Shown here: positions 30,064-37,301 of the stretch, piece after piece
Layout: every line of letters starts with the position of its first letter
Numbering within the stretch: the first letter of the stretch is position 1
Assembly (NCBI RefSeq): GCF_008015755.1
Contig: NZ_SSGF01000018.1
Span: 186,001 to 250,000 of the forward strand
Direction: 5' to 3'
Source of the DNA: Methylophilus sp.
Lineage (GTDB): Bacteria > Pseudomonadota > Gammaproteobacteria > Burkholderiales > Methylophilaceae
Length of the DNA: 64,000 nucleotides
Position numbers and translations under genes: made by a program
The notes under the pieces: generated by a model
What the model was told of the DNA's origin: nothing
The model's database searches: none
What the model saw: only the letters and a program-made list of their open reading frames with translations

Positions 30064-30736
30064 GGCGTTTGCCTGGCGGGGTTTGGCTTGGCGTATGGTG
30101 GAGGCACAGCATGTGGCTTCGACCATGAAGGTGGTCGATACTGCTGCTGAGCAGAATATTCTTGAAGCATTGCTCGATCACAGCAAGCCTGCTTACCCTG
30201 ACACGACGGCAAAGCTGGACTATCTGCTGGCGACCCCGTTTCGTTACCCAACGCGCAAAGGCGGCTCACGATTTAGAGGGGCGAATGACCCTGGTGTGTT
30301 TTATGGCGCGGAATCGGTCGCCACTGCAGCGGCTGAACTCGGTTACTGGCGCTGGCGGTTTTTAATGGATGCGCCTGCTCTGACGCATATTGAACCTGTA
30401 GCACACACTGCGTTTCAAGTCGCACTCAAAGCGCAAGCGGTGGACTTACGCAAACATCCTTTTAATGCAGATGCAAGTTGGGTGCATAAATCCGATTACG
30501 GTCCGACCCAGGCCTTTGCACAATTAGCGCGAGAGGTCGCGCTGGGTTGTATTGTGTATCAATCTGTCCGCAATCCAGACGCGGCATGGTGTGTGGCGGT
30601 ATTAACGCCAGAGAGCTTTGCCGAGCCTAAACCCAGGCCAGACACCCAAACCTGGTGGTTAGCGGTGGGCCAATACGAGGTAATTTGGCGCAGAGATCGG
30701 CAATCATTGACCTTTCAAACTGACCGCTGGAAGTGA
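30023..30736 (+). CDS. RES-domain toxin
   Basis: 237 residues from a GTG start that overlaps the antitoxin by 41 bp. The family's conserved Arg, Glu and Ser are visible in RFRGANDPGVFYGAESVATAAAELGYWR, and LAWRMVEAQHVASTMKVVDTAAEQNILEALLDHSKP matches the usual N-terminal part. RES toxins are related to ADP-ribosyltransferases and have been shown in other species to deplete cellular NAD. The protein looks full length with no frameshift, so the toxin may be active if released from the antitoxin. Confidence 0.9.
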   Translation: MSYTTWTPHAVSSEAFAWRGLAWRMVEAQHVASTMKVVDTAAEQNILEALLDHSKPAYPDTTAKLDYLLATPFRYPTRKGGSRFRGANDPGVFYGAESVATAAAELGYWRWRFLMDAPALTHIEPVAHTAFQVALKAQAVDLRKHPFNADASWVHKSDYGPTQAFAQLAREVALGCIVYQSVRNPDAAWCVAVLTPESFAEPKPRPDTQTWWLAVGQYEVIWRRDRQSLTFQTDRWK

Positions 30737-30910
30737 AGTTAGCACGTTAATGATAGGTGTTTTATGCAAAAAACCCCTTAAATTGTTGAATTAACGATAT
30801 AAATACTATCTTTACAATGTATACAACCCTAAAAAACTTTGATATGTTACCGATATATCACAATAAATATGATGCGTATGCATCAAATAAACATCGGGGT
30901 GACATTGAAA

Positions 30911-31129
30911 ATGATGGATATGTCTGGAAAATATTTGTATAGCATTCGCAGTGCGAATGGCGTGTTGGTTGAAAATTTGCAGATTTTTGGCAAGTCGCGC
31001 AAAGAGGCTGATGCTAAGATTAGGCAGATGTATTGGCGCTGCGAGATTTTGAGTTGCAGCCTGGTAGGCGATGCGAGTGGGCGCACACCGAACCTGAAAA
31101 TGCAATGGTTACGGCCTAAGGCTGCGTGA
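30911..31129 (+). CDS. Small protein of unknown function
   Basis: 72 residues from ATG at 30911, chosen because GGGGTGA, a good ribosome site, lies 9 bases upstream; the open frame continues upstream to 30839 but without such a site. The protein is basic, with YLYSIRSANGVLVENLQIFGKSRKEADAKIRQMYWRCEIL resembling a small alpha/beta fold. I do not recognise a family. A strong terminator directly after the stop supports a real gene. It may belong with the toxin-antitoxin patch or with older sequence. Confidence 0.6.
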   Translation: MMDMSGKYLYSIRSANGVLVENLQIFGKSRKEADAKIRQMYWRCEILSCSLVGDASGRTPNLKMQWLRPKAA

Positions 31130-31140
31130 ATAACATGCTT

Positions 31141-31175
31141 AAAAAAAGGCGCTTGGTTTCAAGCGCCTTTTTTTT
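31141..31175. terminator. Bidirectional terminator before the nrd locus
   Basis: Stem GGCGCTT / AAGCGCC with loop GGTTTC, flanked by seven A's on the left and eight T's on the right. It ends the small plus-strand gene and the minus-strand nrd transcript. Confidence 0.92.
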
Positions 31176-31189
31176 GTCTGCGAGTTTAT

Positions 31190-31603
31190 CTAAAACAACG
31201 ACAGGTTACTCGCACGCACATTATTCCTGACGACTTTTCTCTGCAGCAATTTTTTCACTGGGCTAGCACTTGCAGCAAACGAGGCTTCATCAAACAGCGA
31301 TTGTTGCGCCGGGAACATATCGTCTTGCATCTGCGCGGTTTGCAGGTCAAACCGGAGTTCGCATTCTAACCACAGGTCAGATTTCGGCACGCAACAGCAT
31401 GGCAAAATTTCATCGGCGGCGGTAAACGCCAATGGCAGCTCAACGTAATCGACTTCACCATCTAGCATGCGTACGCGGCAGGCACCACAATAGCCGCTGC
31501 GGCATTGATACTCTACTTCGTGGCCGGTGCGTTCGAGGCCTTCGAGGAGGGTTTCTTGCGGGAGCAGGCTAAAGCGGCTGTGCTGGCTGCGGATGCTAAT
31601 CAC
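31190..31603 (-). CDS. 2Fe-2S ferredoxin of the class Ia ribonucleotide reductase (YfaE-like)
   Basis: 137 residues. The plant-type ferredoxin cysteines are in CRSGYCGACRVRMLDG, with a fourth in the LPCCC cluster. E. coli YfaE, next to nrdB, maintains or regenerates the NrdB diferric-tyrosyl cofactor, and the same role is inferred here from its position 22 bp after nrdB. It is longer than YfaE, which is about 84 residues: the last 50 or so residues form an extra tail containing QQSLF and ending NLSLF, with basic stretches (KKLLQRKVVRNNVR). No function can be given to the tail. Confidence 0.85.
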   Translation of the reverse strand: MISIRSQHSRFSLLPQETLLEGLERTGHEVEYQCRSGYCGACRVRMLDGEVDYVELPLAFTAADEILPCCCVPKSDLWLECELRFDLQTAQMQDDMFPAQQSLFDEASFAASASPVKKLLQRKVVRNNVRASNLSLF

Positions 31604-31625
31604 TGGTTTAGATGACCACTACTGT

Positions 31626-32759
31626 TTATAACTCAAAGCCGTTCAAATCGTCGGCGGATACTTCAGAATCAATCTGACCAATCAGGTATGAGCTGAGTTC
31701 GACTTCTTGCGGAGCGACTTGTACCGTGTCTGACGCGAGCCAGGTGTTGATCCATGGAATCGGGTTATTTTTGGCGCCAGGGAATGCGGGCGGCAAACCC
31801 ACAGACGCCATGCGGCTATTGGTGATGTATTCGACATACTGGCACAAAATATCTTTATTGAGGCCAATCATGGAGCCATCTTTAAACAGGTATTCTGCCC
31901 ATTCCTTTTCTTGCTCGGCGGCTGTTTTAAACATCTCAAAACACTCGCTGTGCAATTCAGTAGCAATTTCGGCGAACTCGGGGTCGTCCTGGCCAGAGCG
32001 CATGATATTGAGCATGTGCTGGGTGCCGGTGAGGTGCAAGGCTTCGTCACGCGCAATCAGGCGGATGATTTTGGCGTTACCCTCCATCACCTTGCGCTCG
32101 GCAAAGGCAAACGAGCAGGCAAAGCTCACATAAAAACGAATCGCTTCGAGAATATTCACGCTCATCAGGCAGCGATATAGCAGTTTTTTCAGTTCACGCT
32201 TGTTGACTGAAATGGTTTCGCCATTAATGACGTGATCGCCCTCACCCAGTTGCGAATACAACATGGTCTGATGGATCAGCTCATCGTAATAATGGGCGAT
32301 GTCAGAGGCGCGTGCAGTAATGTTGTCGTTACGCACGATGTCGTCAAAAATAATAGATGGATCATTGACGATGTTGCGGATGATGTGAGTGTAAGAGCGC
32401 GAGTGGATGGTCTCGGAAAACGCCCAAGTTTCAATCCAGGTCTCAATTTCAGGCAGTGACACCAAAGGCAACAGCGCTACGTTTGGGCTGCGGCCCTGAA
32501 TCGAGTCCAGCAGCGTTTGGTATTTGAGGTTGCTGATAAAAATATGCTTTTCGTGCTCAGGCAAGCCTTGGTAGTCGGCACGGTCTTGCGACACATCGAC
32601 CTCTTCCGGACGCCAGAAAAAAGACAATTGTTTTTCGATCAGCTTCTCGAACACCGGATATTTCTGCTGGTCATAACGTGCCACGTTGACGGGCTGACCA
32701 AAGAACATCGGTTCTTTGAGCTGTTCGTTGTCGATTTTGGTAAAGATACTGTAGGCCAT
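31626..32759 (-). CDS. nrdB: Ribonucleoside-diphosphate reductase beta subunit (class Ia)
   Basis: 377 residues. Iron ligands are visible as Asp/Glu and His in [22 protein letters not shown]-type and [14 protein letters not shown] segments, and the radical tyrosine region matches NrdB. The C-terminal tail [15 protein letters not shown] closely resembles the E. coli NrdB tail that docks onto NrdA. It holds the diferric-tyrosyl radical used by NrdA to reduce ribonucleotides, so it needs oxygen. It lies 210 bp downstream of nrdA, separated by a palindromic repeat, and is followed by its ferredoxin. Confidence 0.95.
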   Translation of the reverse strand: MAYSIFTKIDNEQLKEPMFFGQPVNVARYDQQKYPVFEKLIEKQLSFFWRPEEVDVSQDRADYQGLPEHEKHIFISNLKYQTLLDSIQGRSPNVALLPLVSLPEIETWIETWAFSETIHSRSYTHIIRNIVNDPSIIFDDIVRNDNITARASDIAHYYDELIHQTMLYSQLGEGDHVINGETISVNKRELKKLLYRCLMSVNILEAIRFYVSFACSFAFAERKVMEGNAKIIRLIARDEALHLTGTQHMLNIMRSGQDDPEFAEIATELHSECFEMFKTAAEQEKEWAEYLFKDGSMIGLNKDILCQYVEYITNSRMASVGLPPAFPGAKNNPIPWINTWLASDTVQVAPQEVELSSYLIGQIDSEVSADDLNGFEL

Positions 32760-32839
32760 GGCCGTGTTCCTAATGTTTAAGTGTTATTCTCAAACTGTTT
32801 TTAAAATCTACTCATAACCCCACTGCAATAAGCATTTCA

Positions 32840-32957
32840 TCAGTGAGCGAGCGGGATAAAGTGCAAGGCGCCCGGCGCACAGAAACCGCAATGTACAAGG
32901 AGTACATCAGGATTTCGAGCACCGCACAACATTGCAATTTGCCCGCGCAGCCACTGA
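32840..32957. repeat. Imperfect palindromic intergenic element between nrdA and nrdB
   Basis: About 118 bp whose ends are imperfect inverted repeats (left 32840-32866, right 32932-32957; TCAGTG/CACTGA at the tips). In the middle is TGTACAAGGAGTACA. The structure could fold into one long hairpin in the nrd transcript. It looks like a short non-autonomous repeat element of the kind dispersed in betaproteobacterial intergenic regions. No second copy is in this window. Confidence 0.55.
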
Positions 32958-32969
32958 GTCAGCGCTTAT

Positions 32970-35249
32970 TTAAATCTTGCAGGCACCGCTGGCACAACCA
33001 TCGTCCTCTGCCTCAGTGCCACCTTCGGTCGCCCCATCGCGGGTGTTGTGGTAATACAGCGTTTTAATGCCCAGCTTGTAAACCTGCAACAGGTCTTTCA
33101 GCAGTTGCTTCATTGGCACACGGCCACCTTCAAAGCGGGTTGGGTCGTAGTTGGTGTTGGCAGAAATAGACTGGTCAACAAACTTCTGCATGATGCCCAC
33201 CAGCTTGAGGTAACCCTCGTTGTTAGGCATTTTCCACAACAGCTGATACTGGTCACGCAGGCGGTCAATCTCTGGCACCACCTGGCGCAAGATACCGTCT
33301 TTAGACTGCTTGACCGAGACCAGGCCACGCGGTGGCTCAATGCCATTGGTGGCGTTAGCAATCTGGCTGGAGGTTTCTGATGGCATCAGCGCAGTCAAGG
33401 TTGAGTTACGCAAGCCATCTTTTTGAATCTCTGTACGCAGGCCTTCCCAATCGAGCAGCAACGGCTCATTGCAGACGGCATCAAGGTCTTTTTTGTAGCT
33501 ATCAATCGGCAAAATGCCTTTGGCGTAGGTGGTTTCGTTAAACGCACCACAGGGGCCAAATTCGCGCGCTAACTGCACAGAGGCTTTGAGCAGGTAAAAC
33601 TGAATCGCCTCGAAAGTACGGTGGGTCAGGCCTAATGCGTTATCGCTGGTGTAGTTGGTGCCATTTTTAGCCAGATAGTAGGCGTAGTTGATGACGCCCA
33701 CACCCAATGAACGGCGTTTATTGGTGGCGTTCAATGCCGCTTTGACCGGGTAATCCTGGTATTCAAGCAGCGCGTCGAGTGCACGCACCACTAAGTCGGC
33801 CAGGCCTTCCAGCTCATCTAATGACTCTAGCGCGCCCAGATTAAAGGCAGACAAGGTACACAAGGCGATTTCGCCTTCGGTGTCATTAATGTCGTTCAAT
33901 GGATTGGTCGGCAGCGCGATTTCCATGCACAGGTTAGATTGACGCACCGGCGCCACAGCCGGGTCAAACGGGCTATGTGTATTGCAGTGGTCTACGTTCT
34001 GGATGTAGATACGGCCTGTGCCGGCGCGCTCTTGCATCATCAGTGAGAACAAGTCTACCGCAGGCATGGTGCGCTTGCGGATGCTGTCATCGGCTTCATA
34101 TTGGGTGTACAAACGCTCGAACTCATCCTGGTCGGCAAAAAACGCGTCATACAAGCCAGGCGTGTCATGCGGTGAGAACAAGGTGATGTTCTGGCCCTTG
34201 ATCAGGCGCTGATACATCAGGCGGTTGATCTGTACACCATAATCGAGGTGACGTACGCGGTTTTCTTCTACCCCGCGGTTATTTTTAAGCACCAGCAGAG
34301 ACTCGACTTCCAGATGCCACAACGGATAGAACAAGGTGGCTGCCCCGCCACGCACACCGCCCTGTGAACAAGACTTCACGGCAGACTGAAACAGTTTGTA
34401 GAACGGCAAGCAGCCCGTATGTTGCGCTTCGCCGCCACGGATTTCACTGCCCAGGGCGCGGATACGGCCGGCATTGACGCCGATGCCGGCACGTTGCGAC
34501 ACATATTTCACAATCGCGCTGGTGGTCGCGTTAATGCTATCGAGGCTATCACCACACTCAATCAGCACGCAAGAGCTGAACTGTCTGGTGGGCGTACGTA
34601 CGCCGGACATAATTGGCGTCGGCAGTGAGATTTTGAAGGTAGACACCGCATCATAAAAACGCTTGATGAAGTCCAGACGCGCCTGACCTTTGTAGTTAGC
34701 AAACAGGCACATGGCGACCAAAATATACAAAAACTGTGGGCTTTCGTAGATTTTTTTAGTCACCCGGTTTTGCACCAGGTATTTGCCCTCCAGCTGCTTG
34801 ACCGCAGCATAAGAGAAGTTCATGTCACGCCAGTGGTCAATATAACCATTCAACACGTCAAACTCTTCGCGGCTGTAATCCTGCAACAGGTGCTGGTCGT
34901 ATTTGCCCAGCGCAGTCAGGTTGGTCACATGGTCAAACAGATGCGGCGGCTCAAACTGGCCGTAAGCAATCTTGCGCAGGTGAAAAATAGACAGGCGTGC
35001 CGCCAGATATTGATAGTCTGGTGTTTCTTCAGAAATCAGGTCAGCCGCGGATTTAATAATGGTTTCATGAATGTCATCGGTACGAATGCCGTCATAAAAC
35101 TGGATATGGGAGCGCAACTCCACCTGGGAGACCGACACATTGTTCAGGCCTTGTGATGCCCAATCAATCACGCGATGAATTTTATCGAGATTGATCGGTT
35201 CCTTGCGGCCATCTCTTTTTGTGGCCTGCATGGATTCGTATTTTGACAT
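32970..35249 (-). CDS. nrdA: Ribonucleoside-diphosphate reductase alpha subunit (class Ia)
   Basis: 759 residues from ATG at 35249 (MSKYESMQATKRDGRKEPINL), which has a GGGAG ribosome site; the open frame extends 55 codons upstream into the leader and is not coding there. The N-terminal ATP-cone (about 8-95) is the allosteric site, the central barrel holds the active-site cysteines (FSSCVLIECGDS; NLCMEIALPT; LCTLSAFNLG), and the C-terminal CASGACKI carries the redox-relay cysteines. It reduces ribonucleoside diphosphates with NrdB. Regulation is unusually layered: NrdR-type boxes over the promoter and a cobalamin riboswitch in the leader. Confidence 0.96.
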   Translation of the reverse strand: MSKYESMQATKRDGRKEPINLDKIHRVIDWASQGLNNVSVSQVELRSHIQFYDGIRTDDIHETIIKSAADLISEETPDYQYLAARLSIFHLRKIAYGQFEPPHLFDHVTNLTALGKYDQHLLQDYSREEFDVLNGYIDHWRDMNFSYAAVKQLEGKYLVQNRVTKKIYESPQFLYILVAMCLFANYKGQARLDFIKRFYDAVSTFKISLPTPIMSGVRTPTRQFSSCVLIECGDSLDSINATTSAIVKYVSQRAGIGVNAGRIRALGSEIRGGEAQHTGCLPFYKLFQSAVKSCSQGGVRGGAATLFYPLWHLEVESLLVLKNNRGVEENRVRHLDYGVQINRLMYQRLIKGQNITLFSPHDTPGLYDAFFADQDEFERLYTQYEADDSIRKRTMPAVDLFSLMMQERAGTGRIYIQNVDHCNTHSPFDPAVAPVRQSNLCMEIALPTNPLNDINDTEGEIALCTLSAFNLGALESLDELEGLADLVVRALDALLEYQDYPVKAALNATNKRRSLGVGVINYAYYLAKNGTNYTSDNALGLTHRTFEAIQFYLLKASVQLAREFGPCGAFNETTYAKGILPIDSYKKDLDAVCNEPLLLDWEGLRTEIQKDGLRNSTLTALMPSETSSQIANATNGIEPPRGLVSVKQSKDGILRQVVPEIDRLRDQYQLLWKMPNNEGYLKLVGIMQKFVDQSISANTNYDPTRFEGGRVPMKQLLKDLLQVYKLGIKTLYYHNTRDGATEGGTEAEDDGCASGACKI

Positions 35250-35321
35250 TAATGGCTCCCAGTCCAGGAAGCGAGGGGTCGCACAGCAAAGCGCATTCAA
35301 GCCGGGCAACACCCGGGCCAC

Positions 35322-35342
35322 CGTGCATGGTAAACATGCACG
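35322..35342 (-). other. Hairpin in the nrdA leader (possible expression platform)
   Basis: CGTGCATG / CATGCACG, a perfect 8-bp stem with a 5-base loop, lies between the riboswitch aptamer and the nrdA start. A second short GC hairpin (CCGGG / CCCGG, 35302-35316) follows in the transcript. Neither has a T-run, so control at translation or by longer-range pairing is more likely than simple termination; this is inference. Confidence 0.4.
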
Positions 35343-35436
35343 CGCTGAAAGGCTAGTATGACAATCAGTTTTAACAATAGACCAATTGCATCTGCCGAGG
35401 ACACCCCGCCTCAAACGTTAACAATAAAAATTTCAC

Positions 35437-35620
35437 GGCAGGTCTCCTGGCTCTCAGGTCGTCATTATTTGCTTTCGCCTTCCCGAATTTCTTCAGTGGC
35501 ATGCATGGCAGCAAACAACTCGCTGATTACAGTTGCGGGGGCAGCCCTGGCTTGATGACTCCTGTGCGGCTTCACGCACCAGGTTCCCTATTAAATACAG
35601 AAGAGGACGCTCTTCTGCAT
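35437..35620 (-). promoter_or_regulatory. Cobalamin (B12) riboswitch upstream of nrdA
   Basis: Read on the minus strand, the leader contains the canonical elements in order: AGGGAACCTGGTGCG (5' side), the B12 box CTGCCCCCGCAACTGTAAT (about 35517-35535), and the 3' conserved GAGCCAGGAGACCTGCC (35437-35453). It is oriented toward nrdA, whose start is 188 bp further on. Adenosylcobalamin binding would be expected to switch off this B12-independent reductase, as described for class Ia nrd operons in organisms that also have a B12-dependent class II enzyme. Confidence 0.93.
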
Positions 35621-35634
35621 ACCGTATGGATGCG

Positions 35635-35663
35635 ACTATAAAACAATATCTATGGTTTTTCAA
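35635..35663 (-). promoter_or_regulatory. nrdA promoter
   Basis: On the minus strand TTGAAA (35658-35663) and TATAGT (35635-35640) are separated by 17 bp. The start near 35628 puts the whole riboswitch at the 5' end of the transcript. Confidence 0.75.
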
Positions 35664-35688
35664 TTATCAAAAACACAATATATTGATT
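35641..35688. promoter_or_regulatory. Paired NrdR boxes over the nrdA promoter
   Basis: ACACAATATATTGATT (35673-35688) fits the NrdR consensus acaCwAtATaTwGtgt closely. A second, weaker copy, AAACAATATCTATGGT (35641-35656), lies 32 bp away, the three-helical-turn spacing typical of NrdR box pairs. The weaker box fills the spacer between the -35 and -10 elements, and the stronger one lies just upstream of -35, so repressor binding would block RNA polymerase. nrdR itself is not in the window. Confidence 0.7.
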
Positions 35689-35930
35689 TATTTCCCTTGA
35701 CAGTGAGCAACTGATTGTTTTTATTAAAGAATATTTTTTCGTGACAGAGACAGATACTTTAGCAACGATCAGCAGGCCATTCGCAACGCGCAAAAGACAG
35801 CGCAAGTGATCACTTTGATGGGCAGCGCCTAGCAGTTTTTAGGCCTGATAAAGTCACTGTTGCTTTTAAGTCAACCCTAGAAAAACCCTGTCATTACCTC
35901 GCTATTTACGCTACACCGAGGAGGCGAATT

Positions 35931-35963
35931 ATGCGACATTATCTACCATCAATAAAAATTTAA
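35931..35963 (+). CDS. Possible 10-codon leader ORF ahead of the FadL-type porin
   Basis: ATG with a near-perfect ribosome site GAGGAGG six bases upstream encodes MRHYLPSIKI and a TAA. The porin ATG follows 7 bp later in another frame and has no ribosome site of its own. Either this is a coupling leader peptide, or a frameshift separates the true porin start. The rest of 35689-35930 shows no gene. Confidence 0.4.
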   Translation: MRHYLPSIKI

Positions 35964-35970
35964 ACACGCT

Positions 35971-37242
35971 ATGGCTGCTATCCATCATGACACCCTGCGC
36001 ATGGTCACCCTGCTCACCCTGGTTGTGACTTGCACTAGCGCACACGCCACCAATGGCATCAACCTGATTGGCTTTGGCGCCGAATCGACCCTGATGGGCG
36101 GCGCCGACGTGGCCGTGGCGCGCGACACCAGCGCACTCAACACCAACCCGGCCGGACTGACGCAGATCAAGGCGCCTCTGCTGGATATGTTTGGCTCCGT
36201 GCTGCGCACCACCGACCTGGTGCACAAAGACCCGCGCAACGAAGAACACGCATCTAATCGCTATACCTTTTTGGGCGGCGGCGGCTATGCCAGGCCCCTG
36301 GAGAATTCGGATTGTACGGTGGGCATCGGCTTATTCGCACAAGGTGGTGCCGGTGGCGTGTTCGACAATTTGCGCACGCCGTTTGGCAACCGCGATGATT
36401 TGTCGTCACTGTTTGGCATCGCCAAAATCATTCCCGGCATCGGCTGCCAGGTGAATGAAAAGCTGTCATTGGGCGCCAGCCTGAATCTGGTCTATGGCAG
36501 CATAGAACAAGACTTTTTCTCCAACACCTCTTTCAGTGCCGGCAGCACGAATTTTGCGGGCTATAAATTAGAGGGCGCCTCTGCCATCCGCACTGGCTTT
36601 AAGTTAGGCATGCAATATAAGTTGACCCCGACGCTGACACTGGCAGCGGCTTATACAGAAAAGACCGAGCTGCCGATGACTGGCGGTACGCTGGTCGCTG
36701 ATTACGCCACCTTGGGAAAAGTGAAATATGCGGATGCCTCAGTCAAAGGCTTCGCCTTGCCGCGCGAAGTGGCTGTCGGGCTGGCATTCAAACCAACGGA
36801 CGAATGGTTGCTATCATTTAAATTGAACTGGCTCAATTGGGACGATGCGATCAACGACATCACGCTGCGCGCCACTAAACCTAACAATGCCGCCGCACCT
36901 GCTGTATACCCTTTCCCAATAGCTGCTGCCGACTGGAAAGATCAGTGGGTAGTCGCTTCCGGTGTGGCCTACAAGTGGGATGACAGAACGACACTGTATG
37001 CAGGCCATAACTATGGCAAAAATCCGATTCCACGGCAGAACTCCAGTCCATTATTGGCAGGCATTCTGGAGCATCACCTCACCTTTGGTGCGGCACGCAA
37101 AATTGACCAGCACTGGCTGATGACAGGCGGCGTGGAGTGGATGCTGCCAGTCAGCGTCAAATACAATAGCCCCTTGCTTGGCGACTCAGAAATTCGCAAC
37201 GAGGCAATCTTCTTGCACTTTATGCTCAGCCGTCGCTGGTAG
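35971..37242 (+). CDS. OmpP1/FadL family outer membrane transporter
   Basis: 423 residues. The start MAAIHHDTLRMVTLLTLVVTCTSAHATNGINLIGFGAESTLMGGADVAVARDTSALNTNPAGL contains a signal peptide cut after AHA, then the N-terminal NGxxxxGxG...GGAxxAxxxDxxAxxxNPAG hatch region diagnostic of the FadL family. The remainder is a predicted beta-barrel ending in RRW. Family members carry hydrophobic compounds such as long-chain fatty acids or aromatics across the outer membrane; the substrate here is unknown. The usual long-chain fatty-acid genes are not adjacent. Confidence 0.88.
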   Translation: MAAIHHDTLRMVTLLTLVVTCTSAHATNGINLIGFGAESTLMGGADVAVARDTSALNTNPAGLTQIKAPLLDMFGSVLRTTDLVHKDPRNEEHASNRYTFLGGGGYARPLENSDCTVGIGLFAQGGAGGVFDNLRTPFGNRDDLSSLFGIAKIIPGIGCQVNEKLSLGASLNLVYGSIEQDFFSNTSFSAGSTNFAGYKLEGASAIRTGFKLGMQYKLTPTLTLAAAYTEKTELPMTGGTLVADYATLGKVKYADASVKGFALPREVAVGLAFKPTDEWLLSFKLNWLNWDDAINDITLRATKPNNAAAPAVYPFPIAAADWKDQWVVASGVAYKWDDRTTLYAGHNYGKNPIPRQNSSPLLAGILEHHLTFGAARKIDQHWLMTGGVEWMLPVSVKYNSPLLGDSEIRNEAIFLHFMLSRRW

Positions 37243-37255
37243 AGGATTGCAGGTC

Positions 37256-37291
37256 AAATGGCCATGCGCTTGTTAAGAAGCATGGCCATTT
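37256..37291. terminator. Hairpin between the FadL-type porin and metE
   Basis: A perfect 12-bp stem AAATGGCCATGC / GCATGGCCATTT with a 12-base loop, located between convergent genes. The T-runs are short (three), so termination is likely but not certain. Confidence 0.65.
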
Positions 37292-37301
37292 AAACCCTTG
37301 G

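Noticed and set aside
35249-35414. Longer nrdA reading frame extending 55 codons upstream
   Set aside because: This stretch is leader RNA below the riboswitch; the family start and a ribosome site are at 35249.
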